DNA of 64,000 nt from positions 12,202 to 76,201 of the forward strand of contig NZ_JBARWZ010000015.1 in NCBI RefSeq assembly GCF_049647105.1. The letters run 5' to 3'. Below the pieces are notes generated by a model. It saw only the letters and a program-made list of their open reading frames with translations. It searched no databases and was not told the DNA's origin. Below, in pieces: positions 53,693 to 62,089 of the stretch (the first letter of the stretch is position 1; each line of letters starts with the position of its first letter). Source of the stretch: Actinophytocola sp049647105. Its GTDB lineage: Bacteria; Actinomycetota; Actinomycetes; Mycobacteriales; Pseudonocardiaceae. The position numbers and the translations under genes are program-made.

Positions 53693-55099
53693 GTGAGTGC
53701 GCGCGAAGGAGAGCCGGAGGGGGGCGTGCCCCGCACAGGCGTAGGGCAGGAACCCGCGCCGAGGAGCGACTTCGCCTGGGTGCCGCCGGAGGCTTCTGAG
53801 GATTCGGACCGGCCGACCCACGACTTCGGTCCCAACCCCCTCGTCACCAACTTCGGGGAAGACGAGCGGACCGACTCGACCCCGTACCCGGACGCGTCCG
53901 GGCCGCACCGGTTGCCCTACGCCGACCCGACCCCGTCGGGCTCGCAGCCGGTGCCGCAGCACTACGTGGACCAGAGCCCGTCCGGTTCGCAGCCGGTGGC
54001 GGGGATCTCCGGCCCGCACCAGGTGCCGCAGGGTTCCGGTCCGCATCACGTACAGCAGGGTGCCGGGCCGCACCACCCACCGCCCCCGCAGCAGCACCAG
54101 CCGTACCCGCCTTTCCAGCAGGGATACCCGGGCCAGCCCGGCCCGGTGCGGCAGGGCCCGCCATCGCACGGCGAGGAGCTGTCCTCCGCGAAGCTGATCA
54201 AGCAGTCGAAGCGTCCGCCGCAGTCGGGCTGGCGCAAGGCGGTGTTCGTCGCGAGTGGTCACCTGATCAACGTCGGCGAGAGCCCCGCGGAGCAGCACCG
54301 CCGTGAGCTGATCGCCCGCGTGAACCAGCCCCTCCGCGGCTGCTACAAGATCGCGATGCTGAGCCTGAAGGGCGGCGTCGGCAAGACGACGACGACCACC
54401 ACCCTTGGCTCCACGTTCTCCTCGCTCCGCGGCGACCGGGTCATCGCCGTCGACGCGAACCCCGACCGAGGGACGCTGAGCCAGAAGATCCCGCTCGAGA
54501 CCACGGCCACGGTCCGCCACCTGTTGCGAGACGCCGACCGCATCCACCGCTACAGCGACATCCGCGCCTACACGTCACAGGGCCCGAGCCGCCTCGAGGT
54601 GCTGGCGAGCGAGCAGGACCCCGCGGTCTCGGAGGCGTTCAGCGAGGACGACTACCGCCGCACGGTCGCGCTGCTCGAGCACTTCTACAACATCGTGCTC
54701 ACCGACTGCGGCACCGGCCTGATGCACTCGGCCATGAAGGGCGTCCTGGACATCGCGGACTCTCTGGTCGTCGTGTCGTCCGGTTCGGTCGACGGCGCCC
54801 GCTCGGCGTCGGCCACCCTGGACTGGCTGGACGTCCACGGCTACCGCGACCTGGTCTCCCGCTCGGTGGCGGTCATCAACTCGGTCCGCCCCCGCGCGGG
54901 CTCGGTCGACCTCGACAAGCTGGCCCAGCACTTCGGCGCCCGCTGCCGGGCCGTGTGCACCATCCCGTTCGACCCGCACCTGGAAGAAGGCGCGGAGATC
55001 GAACTGGACCGCCTGAGCGCCGACACCCGCCTGGCCCTACTGGAACTGGCAGCCACGGTCGCAGACGGCTTCCCCAGCGAGTTCTACTACATGCGCTGA
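53693..55099 (+). CDS. MinD/ParA-like ATPase with proline-rich N-terminus (Rv0530-like)
   Basis: The protein has 468 residues. Residues 1-165 are disordered, with repeated SGSQPV and GPHH units and a Pro/Gln tract. Residues about 205-460 form a MinD-type P-loop ATPase: deviant Walker A LKGGVGKTTTTTTLG, VIAVDANPDRGTL and LTDCGTGLMHSAM. The layout resembles EspI/Rv0530 proteins linked to type VII secretion or cell-pole organisation; no ESX genes are in the window. GTG 53693 follows GGGAGG. A 22-bp repeat array lies directly after the stop. Confidence 0.85.
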   Translation: MSAREGEPEGGVPRTGVGQEPAPRSDFAWVPPEASEDSDRPTHDFGPNPLVTNFGEDERTDSTPYPDASGPHRLPYADPTPSGSQPVPQHYVDQSPSGSQPVAGISGPHQVPQGSGPHHVQQGAGPHHPPPPQQHQPYPPFQQGYPGQPGPVRQGPPSHGEELSSAKLIKQSKRPPQSGWRKAVFVASGHLINVGESPAEQHRRELIARVNQPLRGCYKIAMLSLKGGVGKTTTTTTLGSTFSSLRGDRVIAVDANPDRGTLSQKIPLETTATVRHLLRDADRIHRYSDIRAYTSQGPSRLEVLASEQDPAVSEAFSEDDYRRTVALLEHFYNIVLTDCGTGLMHSAMKGVLDIADSLVVVSSGSVDGARSASATLDWLDVHGYRDLVSRSVAVINSVRPRAGSVDLDKLAQHFGARCRAVCTIPFDPHLEEGAEIELDRLSADTRLALLELAATVADGFPSEFYYMR

Positions 55100-55108
55100 C
55101 CCAACACC

Positions 55109-55218
55109 CGCGAGTTCAACCCGCACGACCCGCGAGTTCAACCGGCATGACCTGTGCCTTCAACCGGCACGACCCGCGAGTTCAACGGGCATGACCTGTG
55201 AGTTCATCGGGCGCGCCC
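55109..55218. repeat. Five tandem copies of the 22-bp repeat
   Basis: Units start at 55109, 55131, 55153, 55175 and 55197, with a degenerate sixth start at 55219. The pattern is cgcgagttcaaccggcacgacc, alternating with tgtgagttcaaccgg-type variants. The first unit differs from the 19208 unit by one base. It begins 9 bp after the MinD-like stop, at a convergent junction. Confidence 0.88.
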
Positions 55219-55257
55219 GAGAGTTCGGTCGCCAGGCCCCCAAGGTGCGGCTGCTCG

Positions 55258-55491
55258 TCAGGCAGGCGGCTGCTTGTCGTCCGCGTCCGGCGGGTTCTTG
55301 CGGTCTTTGAGGCTCCGCAGGAACTCCGGATCGTCGTCGGGCGCCATGGGTGCGGGACGACGGCTCGGCCGGGTTGGCCGAGTGGGCCGGTTCACGCGAC
55401 GCTCATCCACCGCCGCGGGGTTCGCCACGAACGCCCGCCACAGCAGCACGATGACGCAGATCGCGCCGATCACGGCGAGCAAGTACAGCAT
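55258..55491 (-). CDS. Small single-pass membrane protein
   Basis: The 77-residue protein has an N-terminal membrane helix MLYLLAVIGAICVIVLLWRAF and a basic Pro/Arg-rich linker, then DDDPEFLRSLKDR near the C-terminus, a pattern common in actinobacteria. The function is unknown. It lies downstream of bldC on the same strand, 74 bp away. Confidence 0.75.
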   Translation of the reverse strand: MLYLLAVIGAICVIVLLWRAFVANPAAVDERRVNRPTRPTRPSRRPAPMAPDDDPEFLRSLKDRKNPPDADDKQPPA

Positions 55492-55565
55492 GTGGCCTCC
55501 CGAGGTCCTGCATCGAGGTTAGCCCGTTTGTACCGATTTAGGGCCCTCGGGGGTTCAACGCTGCG

Positions 55566-55781
55566 TCAGGCGTGACCGTTCCCGAGATTGGCCTCGGTGG
55601 TCAGCTCGGCGAGCAGAGTCTTCACCTCGGACTCGCGGAACCGGCGGTGGCCGCCCGGGGTACGGATGGAACCGATGCGGCCGGCGGTCGCCCACCGCGT
55701 CACGGTCTTCGGGTCGACGCGGAACAACGCCGCGACCTCGCCGGGGGTCAGGAGCCGCTCACCGACATGTGCCGCTGTCAC
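55566..55781 (-). CDS. bldC: Developmental regulator BldC
   Basis: The 71-residue single-domain MerR-like DNA-binding protein has LLTPGEVAALFRVDPKTVTR and the wing RTPGGHRRFRESEV, nearly identical to Streptomyces BldC. BldC binds direct repeats cooperatively and delays entry into development. The GTG start follows GAGGAGGA. It is divergent from the Lrp gene with 145 bp between. Confidence 0.95.
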   Translation of the reverse strand: MTAAHVGERLLTPGEVAALFRVDPKTVTRWATAGRIGSIRTPGGHRRFRESEVKTLLAELTTEANLGNGHA

Positions 55782-55914
55782 GTGTCCTCCTCAGTAGGTC
55801 TGAACTGGACACACCAATCGTTGCATCTCGACCATCGGGTACTCGAACGGTTGTCTGATGGTAAAGAGGTAGTAAGGGACAAAACGGGGGGATCGGACAC
55901 GATCAAGTACCCGC

Positions 55915-55920
55915 TAGAGT
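55915..55920 (+). promoter_or_regulatory. -10 element TAGAGT, leaderless arrangement
   Basis: The hexamer ends 6 bp before the GTG start of the Lrp-type gene at 55927. Confidence 0.5.
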
Positions 55921-55926
55921 GCCGCC

Positions 55927-56391
55927 GTGGACGCCGTCGACCGCCGCATCATCGCCGCACTCCGAGAGAACGGCCGGGCGACCTACGCCGAATTAGGGCG
56001 ACAGGTCGGCCTGTCAGCATCCGCCGTGCACGAGCGCGTCGGCAAGCTCGAGACCAGCGGTGTCATCACCGGCTACCACGCCGTGGTCAACCCCAGCGCG
56101 GTCGGTCTCGGCGTCACCTCGCTGATCGGCATCTACTCCACCGACACCGCGGACGACGAGGACGTGGCCGAAGCACTCGCCCGCCTCGACGAGGTCGAGT
56201 CCTGCTACCGCGTCGCGGGTGACGAGTCCTTCATCGTCAAGGTACGCGTCGCGACCGTCGACGACCTCGAGCGCACCCTCGGGCGCCTCCGCCGCATCGG
56301 TGGCGTCGCCCGCACCCGCACCACACTCGTGCTCTCCACCAGGTTCGAGGGCAGGCCCAACACCTCGGAGGTCAGCGACGGTGACGAGTAA
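55927..56391 (+). CDS. Lrp/AsnC-family transcriptional regulator
   Basis: The 154-residue protein has an N-terminal HTH (DRRIIAALRENGRATYAELG, then SASAVHERVGKLE) and a C-terminal RAM ligand-binding domain (about 65-140). It probably senses an amino acid. It begins an apparent unit with the DUF4229 gene and a cysteine-synthase-like gene, so an amino-acid-sulphur link is plausible but unproven. Confidence 0.92.
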   Translation: MDAVDRRIIAALRENGRATYAELGRQVGLSASAVHERVGKLETSGVITGYHAVVNPSAVGLGVTSLIGIYSTDTADDEDVAEALARLDEVESCYRVAGDESFIVKVRVATVDDLERTLGRLRRIGGVARTRTTLVLSTRFEGRPNTSEVSDGDE

Positions 56392-56689
56392 CGTCGTGCC
56401 CGTGGCGGAGCACAACCTTGGACGCGATCTGGCGCTGTACACGCTGGGCAGAATCGCGCTGATCGCCGTGGTCACGGTCCTGCTGGTGCTGTTCGACGTG
56501 CCGCTGCTGGTCGCTGTCGCCGTCGCCGTCGCCGTCGGGTTCCCGCTGGGGCTGCTGGTGTTCCGCGGCCTCAACCACCGCGTCACCGCCGCCCTCGCCG
56601 AGCGCGGCAAGGACCGCATGGACGCCCGCGAACGCCTCCGTGCCGAACTGCGGGGCGACCAGCCGGACCGCGACGGGGAGGCGGGCTAG
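56381..56689 (+). CDS. DUF4229-family two-helix membrane protein
   Basis: The 102-residue protein has two membrane helices (about 21-40 and 43-62) and an Arg/Glu-rich cytosolic tail. GGAGG at 56367-56371 is 9 bp before GTG 56381, which favours this start over GTG 56396 or 56402 and makes an 11-bp overlap with the Lrp gene. The function is unknown. The next gene starts at the base after its stop. Confidence 0.72.
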   Translation: MTSNVVPVAEHNLGRDLALYTLGRIALIAVVTVLLVLFDVPLLVAVAVAVAVGFPLGLLVFRGLNHRVTAALAERGKDRMDARERLRAELRGDQPDRDGEAG

Positions 56690-57787
56690 ATGGCCGCCAT
56701 CGACCGCTGCAGCGAGCGGACACGCGACTGGGTGTGCGAGGCGGTCCGGATCATCGAGGCGGACGCCAACCGCAGCGCCGACACGCACCTGCTCCCGTTC
56801 CCGCTGCCCGCCGAATGGAACATCCGCCTCTACCTCAAGGACGAGTCGACCCACCCGACCGGCTCGCTGAAGCACCGGCTCGCCCGGTCGCTGTTCCTGT
56901 ACGCGCTGTGCAACGGCTGGATCGTCGGCGGCACGCCCGTCATCGAGGCGTCGTCTGGCTCGACCGCGGTGTCGGAGGCGTACTTCGCCCGGCTGCTCGG
57001 CCTGCCGTTCATCGCGGTCATGCCGAGGACGACCAGCGCGGGCAAGGTGGCGCTGATCGAGCGCGAGGGTGGCCGCTGTCACTTCATCGACGAGCCGAGC
57101 CAGCTGTACGCGGAGTCGCACCGCCTCGCCGCCGAGCTGAACGGTCACTTCATGGACCAGTTCACCCACGCCGAGCGGGCCACGGACTGGCGCGGCAACA
57201 ACAACATCGCCGAGTCGATCTTCGAGCAGATGGCGCTCGAACCGCACCCGGAACCGGAGTGGGTCGTCGTCGGCGCGGGCACCGGCGGCACCAGCGCCAC
57301 GATCGGCCGCTACATCCGCTTCCAGCGGCGACGCACCCGCCTCGCGGTCGTCGACCCCGAGCACTCGGTGTTCTTCGACGCGTGGCGCGACGCTACGCCC
57401 GGCCTCACCGCCTGCCAGGGCTCCGGCATCGAGGGCATCGGCCGCCCTCGGGTCGAGCCGTCGTTCGTCGGCCAGGTCATCGACCGCATGATGAAGGTCC
57501 CGGACGCGGCGTCGCTGGCCACGATCCACGCGGTGGAGCCGATCCTGGGCCGCCGGGTGGGCGGCTCGACCGGCACCAACCTGTGGGGCGCCTTCCAGAT
57601 CGTGGCGGAACTCCGCGCCGCGAAACGCGAGGGCAGTGTCGTCACCCTGCTGTGCGACGGCGGCGAACGCTACGCGAACACCTACTACGACCAGGAGTGG
57701 CTCGCCGCGCACAACCTGGACCTGGCTCCCCACAAGGAAACGGTGACCAAGTTCCTGGCCACCGGCGAGTGGTCAGGACAGGGCTAG
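56690..57787 (+). CDS. PLP-dependent cysteine synthase-family enzyme (Cds1-like)
   Basis: The 365-residue fold-type II PLP enzyme has the Schiff-base Lys in PTGSLKHRLA, phosphate loop GAGTGGTSATIG and SSGSTAVSEAYFARLL. It resembles M. tuberculosis Cds1, a cysteine desulfhydrase releasing sulfide, more than CysK or CysM. The substrate assignment is tentative. ATG 56690 directly follows the DUF4229 stop. The end overlaps the convergent menA by 15 bp. Confidence 0.85.
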   Translation: MAAIDRCSERTRDWVCEAVRIIEADANRSADTHLLPFPLPAEWNIRLYLKDESTHPTGSLKHRLARSLFLYALCNGWIVGGTPVIEASSGSTAVSEAYFARLLGLPFIAVMPRTTSAGKVALIEREGGRCHFIDEPSQLYAESHRLAAELNGHFMDQFTHAERATDWRGNNNIAESIFEQMALEPHPEPEWVVVGAGTGGTSATIGRYIRFQRRRTRLAVVDPEHSVFFDAWRDATPGLTACQGSGIEGIGRPRVEPSFVGQVIDRMMKVPDAASLATIHAVEPILGRRVGGSTGTNLWGAFQIVAELRAAKREGSVVTLLCDGGERYANTYYDQEWLAAHNLDLAPHKETVTKFLATGEWSGQG

Positions 57788-58648
57788 CGCCAGCCCGGTC
57801 AGGACGGCCCACGCGAGCATGGCCAGTGACGTGTCCCTCAGCACGGGGATCAGCGCCATGCCGGTGCCGCCGCGGCTGACGGTCCGCACCGCGGGCACCG
57901 CCAGCACGGCGGCCAGCAGGCCGAGCAGCAGCCACGGGTGCGCGATCGCCATGACCACGCTCACCACGAACGGCACCGCGACCAGCACGACGTACAGGAT
58001 CCGCGTGCGCCGGTCCCCGAGGCGCACGGCCAAGGTGATCTTGCCCGCGCTCTCGTCCGTCGGCAGGTCCCGCAGGTTGTTCGCCACCAGGACACCCGCG
58101 GAGATCGAGCCGAGCGCCACCGCGCCCGCGACGCCGGGCCACGTCACCTCGCCCGTCTGGACGTACAGCGTGCCGAGCACGGCGACCGGCCCGAAGAACG
58201 CGAACACCGCGACCTCGCCCCAGCCCGCGTACCCGTACGGCTTCGGCCCGCCCGTGTAGAACCACGCCGCCGCCACGGACACCACGCCGACGCTGATCAG
58301 CCACCAGTGCCCCGTCAACGCCACGAGCGCCAGCCCGGCCACGCCCGCGACGCCGAAGCACACGAAGGCCGCCAGCTTCACCGCCGACGCCGACGCGACC
58401 CCGGAGGCCACCAGCCGCAGCGGACCCACCCTGGTGTCGTCCGTGCCCCGGATGCCGTCGGAGTAGTCGTTGGCGTAGTTCACGCCCACCTGCAGCGCCA
58501 GTGACACCACCAGCGCTAGCAGCGACGCCCACCAGTTGAACTCGCCGATCGCGCCCGCGGCGCCTGCCCCCACGATCACCGGGGCGACCGAGTTCGGCAG
58601 CGTCCGAACTCGCGCACCGGCCACCCACTGTCCTGCGGTTGCCGCCAT
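57773..58648 (-). CDS. menA: 1,4-dihydroxy-2-naphthoate polyprenyltransferase MenA
   Basis: The enzyme attaches the polyprenyl chain to DHNA to give demethylmenaquinone. The 291-residue UbiA-type protein has about eight to nine helices, the first Asp motif in NYANDYSDGIRGTDD and the second in NNLRDLPTDESAGK. ATG 58648 begins MAATAGQWVAGARVRTLPNS, a typical MenA N-terminus. It is last in the minus-strand menE / DUF6191 / menA run. Confidence 0.96.
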   Translation of the reverse strand: MAATAGQWVAGARVRTLPNSVAPVIVGAGAAGAIGEFNWWASLLALVVSLALQVGVNYANDYSDGIRGTDDTRVGPLRLVASGVASASAVKLAAFVCFGVAGVAGLALVALTGHWWLISVGVVSVAAAWFYTGGPKPYGYAGWGEVAVFAFFGPVAVLGTLYVQTGEVTWPGVAGAVALGSISAGVLVANNLRDLPTDESAGKITLAVRLGDRRTRILYVVLVAVPFVVSVVMAIAHPWLLLGLLAAVLAVPAVRTVSRGGTGMALIPVLRDTSLAMLAWAVLTGLALALS

Positions 58649-58742
58649 GGCCCCATCTAACTAGCAGGGCTACGTGGGGCCGATCAGCAGGTCGGCGCGG
58701 CCGTACCGCCGGGCGCTTGCCCTGGGGACAGGTCGCCCCGGT

Positions 58743-59060
58743 TCACCGATCGGGTAATCGGTCCCGCAGCACCACCCGGTTGCCGTCCAGGTCGACCTTC
58801 ATCTCCTTCGGCGCTCCATCGTCCTCGTCCTGTCGCATCATCAGCGAATGGTTCCGCTGGTCCAGCTCGTGCCGCTTGCCAGCACCCATGAACGCGTCGA
58901 GCTCCTCGAACCCGGCCGAGGACACCGGCGTGCCTTCCTGCCTGCGACGCCACGGGAGCCAGCTGCGGTCACTTGCCCACAGCCCGAACCGTTCGAGTGC
59001 CGCCACCACCACGAGCAGGACCACCAGCCCTGGTAGTGACATGGCCCACAGGACTCCCAT
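58743..59060 (-). CDS. DUF6191-family membrane protein
   Basis: The 105-residue protein has an N-terminal membrane helix (about 7-26), then FEELDAFMGAGKRHELDQRN and a KVDLDGNRVVLR tail characteristic of DUF6191. The function is unknown. It lies 25 bp after menE and 94 bp before menA on the same strand, so it is probably transcribed with the menaquinone genes. Confidence 0.75.
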   Translation of the reverse strand: MGVLWAMSLPGLVVLLVVVAALERFGLWASDRSWLPWRRRQEGTPVSSAGFEELDAFMGAGKRHELDQRNHSLMMRQDEDDGAPKEMKVDLDGNRVVLRDRLPDR

Positions 59061-59085
59061 GCGGTGTCAACGTGGGGCGCGGGAG

Positions 59086-60198
59086 TCAGGTTCCGCGAAG
59101 GAGGTCCTTCACCCCGTTCCGGTCCACCTTCCCCGGCCCCCGCAACGGAAGGTGATCGGCGAACCGCACGAGCTTCGGCACCGAGGGCCCGCCGAGCCGT
59201 TCCCGCACGGCCGCACGCAACGCGCTGACCTCGGGTGGGTTCGCGGGATCGGTCGGCACGACGGCGGCGGCCACGAGTTGCCCCCACTCCTCGCTTGGCA
59301 GGTCAACGACACACGCCTCAGCGACACCCGATTGGGCGGTCAGCACGTTCTCGACCGCGGCGGGTGCCACCTTCACCCCGCCGGTATTGATCACGAAGTC
59401 GGCGCGGCCGAGCACGTCGAGGGTACCGTCGGGGCGCAGCTCGCCCAGGTCCGTGGTGTGGAACCAGCCGTCGGAGAACGCCTCGGCCGTCGCGACCGGG
59501 TCCAGCCGGTACCCGGTGGCGAGCACGGGCCCTGCCAGGTGGATCACGTCGTCGACGAGCCGCACCCGCACGCCGTCCAGCGGCTTCCCGTCGTACACGC
59601 AGCCACCCGCGGTCTCGGACATGCCGTAGGTGGTGCTGATCGTGACGCCGGCCGCGCGGGCGCGTGCGAGCAGCGGGCCGGGGGCCGCCGCGCCGCCGAT
59701 GAGGACCGCGTCGAACGTCCGCAGCGCGTCGAGACCCTCGGGGTCGTCGAGGAGCCGGTGCAGCTGCGTCGGGACGAGCGAGGTGTACCGGCGCGGGCCG
59801 TTCATCGAGGCCACGGCGTCGGCAAACGCTTGCGTACCGCGAATGACCGGCGGCAGACCGGCCAGCAGCGACCGCACGATCACCTGCACGCCTGCGATGT
59901 GGTGGGCGGGCAGCGTCAGCAGCCACTGCCCCGGCCCGCCGAGCCGCGTGTGTGTGGCGGCCGCCGACGCGGACAGTGCGGCGGCCGACAGCTCAACGCC
60001 CTTGGCGTCGCCGGTCGAGCCGGACGTCGCGACGACCACCGCGGTCCCGGCAAGAACCGGTTTTTCCGGCGCCATGGCGGCACGCACCCCGGCAGACCGC
60101 GGATCGGTAGGTGACAACGGCAGAACCGCAGGTCCGCCGTCCAGAGCGGCGGCGAGCGCGGTCACGATCGCGGAGTTGTCCACAGGCGTCAGCAACAC
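59086..60198 (-). CDS. menE: O-succinylbenzoate-CoA ligase MenE
   Basis: The enzyme activates o-succinylbenzoate to its CoA ester in menaquinone synthesis. The 370-residue ANL enzyme, shorter than usual and typical of actinobacterial MenE, has the P-loop VVATSGSTGDAKGVELS, TYGMSETAGGCVY, WFHTTDLGEL, the hinge GRADFVINTGGVKV and the catalytic Lys in GPGKVDR. GTG 60198 (VLLTPVDNSAIV) was chosen; the upstream part of the frame overlaps the divergent NAT gene. Confidence 0.93.
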   Translation of the reverse strand: MLLTPVDNSAIVTALAAALDGGPAVLPLSPTDPRSAGVRAAMAPEKPVLAGTAVVVATSGSTGDAKGVELSAAALSASAAATHTRLGGPGQWLLTLPAHHIAGVQVIVRSLLAGLPPVIRGTQAFADAVASMNGPRRYTSLVPTQLHRLLDDPEGLDALRTFDAVLIGGAAAPGPLLARARAAGVTISTTYGMSETAGGCVYDGKPLDGVRVRLVDDVIHLAGPVLATGYRLDPVATAEAFSDGWFHTTDLGELRPDGTLDVLGRADFVINTGGVKVAPAAVENVLTAQSGVAEACVVDLPSEEWGQLVAAAVVPTDPANPPEVSALRAAVRERLGGPSVPKLVRFADHLPLRGPGKVDRNGVKDLLRGT

Positions 60199-60223
60199 GA
60201 TCGAAATTGTCCGGCACCGCACA

Positions 60224-60229
60224 TAAGCT
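60224..60229 (+). promoter_or_regulatory. -10 element TAAGCT, leaderless arrangement
   Basis: The hexamer ends 7 bp before ATG 60237 of the N-acetyltransferase gene. Confidence 0.5.
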
Positions 60230-60236
60230 CCGCGCC

Positions 60237-61121
60237 ATGACTTCGACATGGCCATCCATCGACGAGTCGCTCAGGGACGCCTACCTGCGCAGACTGGGCT
60301 TCGACGCGCCACCGCCCGCCACCGTGGAGACGCTCCGTGCGATCCACATGGCGCAGGTCGAGCGCGTGCCGTACGAGTCGGTGTGGATCTGGCTGGGCGA
60401 GCGCCGCACGATCGAGCCGCTCGACTCGGTCCGCTACGTGGTGTCCGGCCGGGGCGGCTACTGCTACCACCAGAACGGTGCGATGGCGACGCTGCTCGGC
60501 TGGCTGGGCTTCCGCGTGCACTGGCACACCGGCGGTGTGCAGGGGCATCCGGACGCGAAACCGAACGTGGACGGCAACCACCTGGCGCTGACCGTCAGCG
60601 ACCTGCCCGCCGACGACAACCCCGGCGGCGAGTGGTTCATCGACGCGGGCCTCGGCGACGGGCTGCACGAACCGATCCCCTTACGCACCGGGACCTACCC
60701 GCAGGGCCCGCACACCTACGGCTTACGCCCGTCGGAGATCGCGCCGGGTGGCTGGCGGTTGGACGCCGATGAGTCCATGTCGTTGCACGGCATGGACTTC
60801 ACGCCCGGCGAGGCCGCGGTCGCAGACCTGCTGGCCGGGCACGAGCGCCTCCAGTCGGCGCCCGACTCGACCTTCGTGCGCACGCTCGTGGCGTTCCGCC
60901 GCGACGCGGACGGCGTCGACTTCTTACGTGGCCGGGTGCTCAAACGCCTCGACGCCACCGGAGAGAGCACCCGGGAGCTGACGACCGCCCCCGAGTGGCA
61001 CACCTGCCTCGCCGACGTGTTCGGCCTTCCATTGTCCGATGTGGACACGCAGAGAAAGACGTTGTTGTGGAACAGAGTCACGGCAGCCCACGAGGAGTGG
61101 CTCGCCGGTTCACGTCAGTAG
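60237..61121 (+). CDS. Arylamine N-acetyltransferase-family protein
   Basis: The 294-residue NAT-fold enzyme has catalytic Cys in GRGGYCYHQN (about 80), His in GNHLALTV and Asp in FIDAGLGDG, completing the Cys-His-Asp triad. It should use acetyl- or acyl-CoA on an aromatic amine, hydrazine or antibiotic precursor; the substrate is unknown. ATG 60237 is divergent from menE by 38 bp. The 3' end overlaps the convergent menB by 7 bp. Confidence 0.9.
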   Translation: MTSTWPSIDESLRDAYLRRLGFDAPPPATVETLRAIHMAQVERVPYESVWIWLGERRTIEPLDSVRYVVSGRGGYCYHQNGAMATLLGWLGFRVHWHTGGVQGHPDAKPNVDGNHLALTVSDLPADDNPGGEWFIDAGLGDGLHEPIPLRTGTYPQGPHTYGLRPSEIAPGGWRLDADESMSLHGMDFTPGEAAVADLLAGHERLQSAPDSTFVRTLVAFRRDADGVDFLRGRVLKRLDATGESTRELTTAPEWHTCLADVFGLPLSDVDTQRKTLLWNRVTAAHEEWLAGSRQ

Positions 61122-62038
61122 TAGTGGGGAAAGCGCGACCAGTCCGGCGGCCGCTTCTCCAGGAACGCGTCGCGGCCCTCGACCGCTTCGTCGGTCATGT
61201 ACGCGAGGCGTGTCGTCTCGCCGGCGAAAAGCTGCTGCCCAACCAGGCCGTCATCGATCGCGTTGAACGCGTACTTCAGCATGCGCTGCGCCGTCGGCGA
61301 CTTGCCGTTGATCTCCGTCGCCCATTCCAGGGCCGTCGACTCCAGCTCCGCGTGCGGCACGACCGCGTTGACCGCGCCCATGTGGTGCATGTCGGCGGCG
61401 GTGTAGGTGCGGCCGAGGAAGAAGATCTCCCGCGCGAACTTCTGCCCGACCTGCCTGGCGAGGTAGGCGGAGCCGAAGCCGCCGTCGAAGCTGCCGACGT
61501 CGGCGTCGGTCTGCTTGAAGCGGGCGTGCTCCTCGCTCGCGAGGGTGAGGTCGCAGGTCACGTGCAGGCTGTGCCCGCCACCGGCTGCCCAGCCCGGCAC
61601 GACCGCGATCACGACCTTCGGCATGAACCGGATGAGCCGCTGGCACTCGAGGATGTGCAGCCGCCCGGCCCGCGCTGGGTCGACCGTCTCCGCCGTCTCG
61701 CCCGACGCGTACTGGTACCCCGTGCGCCCTCGGATCCGCTGGTCACCGCCGGAGCAGAACGCCCAGCCACCATCGCGCGGCGAGGGGCCGTTGCCGGTCA
61801 GCAGGACGCACCCCACGTCGGAGGTCATCCTGGCGTGGTCGAGCGCGTGGTACAGCTCGTCGACCGTGTGGGGCCGGAAGGCGTTGCGCACCTCGGGGCG
61901 GTCGAACGCGATCCGCACGGCCCCGGTCGAGACGGCCCGGTGGTAGGTGATGTCTGTGAAGTCGAACCCCTCGACGACCTGCCAGGCGGTCGGATCGAAC
62001 AGCTCGGACACGGTCGGGGTAGCCACGGGCCCGAGCAT
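61115..62038 (-). CDS. menB: 1,4-dihydroxy-2-naphthoyl-CoA synthase MenB
   Basis: The enzyme closes the naphthoquinone ring from o-succinylbenzoyl-CoA. The 307-residue crotonase-fold enzyme has FCSGGDQRIRGRTGYQY, VPGWAAGGGHSLHVTCDLT and DVGSFDGGFGSAYLARQVG, the MenB signatures. It is longer than E. coli MenB through an N-terminal segment, as in M. tuberculosis. ATG 62038 was chosen; GTG 62026 is possible. It is divergent from the 387-residue unknown gene. Confidence 0.96.
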   Translation of the reverse strand: MLGPVATPTVSELFDPTAWQVVEGFDFTDITYHRAVSTGAVRIAFDRPEVRNAFRPHTVDELYHALDHARMTSDVGCVLLTGNGPSPRDGGWAFCSGGDQRIRGRTGYQYASGETAETVDPARAGRLHILECQRLIRFMPKVVIAVVPGWAAGGGHSLHVTCDLTLASEEHARFKQTDADVGSFDGGFGSAYLARQVGQKFAREIFFLGRTYTAADMHHMGAVNAVVPHAELESTALEWATEINGKSPTAQRMLKYAFNAIDDGLVGQQLFAGETTRLAYMTDEAVEGRDAFLEKRPPDWSRFPHYY

Positions 62039-62089
62039 ATGGGTGGCCAGAAATCGCGGGCTCTCGGACCGCCGTGTCAAGCTGAGCCC

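Noticed and set aside
55109..55218. Short tandem repeats considered as a CRISPR array
   Set aside because: Units are contiguous with no spacers, 22 bp long and degenerate; no cas genes are present.
60995..62089. Frame upstream of the 387-residue gene (open for 365 codons)
   Set aside because: It lies opposite menB and overlaps the NAT gene end; the composition is Arg-rich antisense. ATG 62090 is the credible start.
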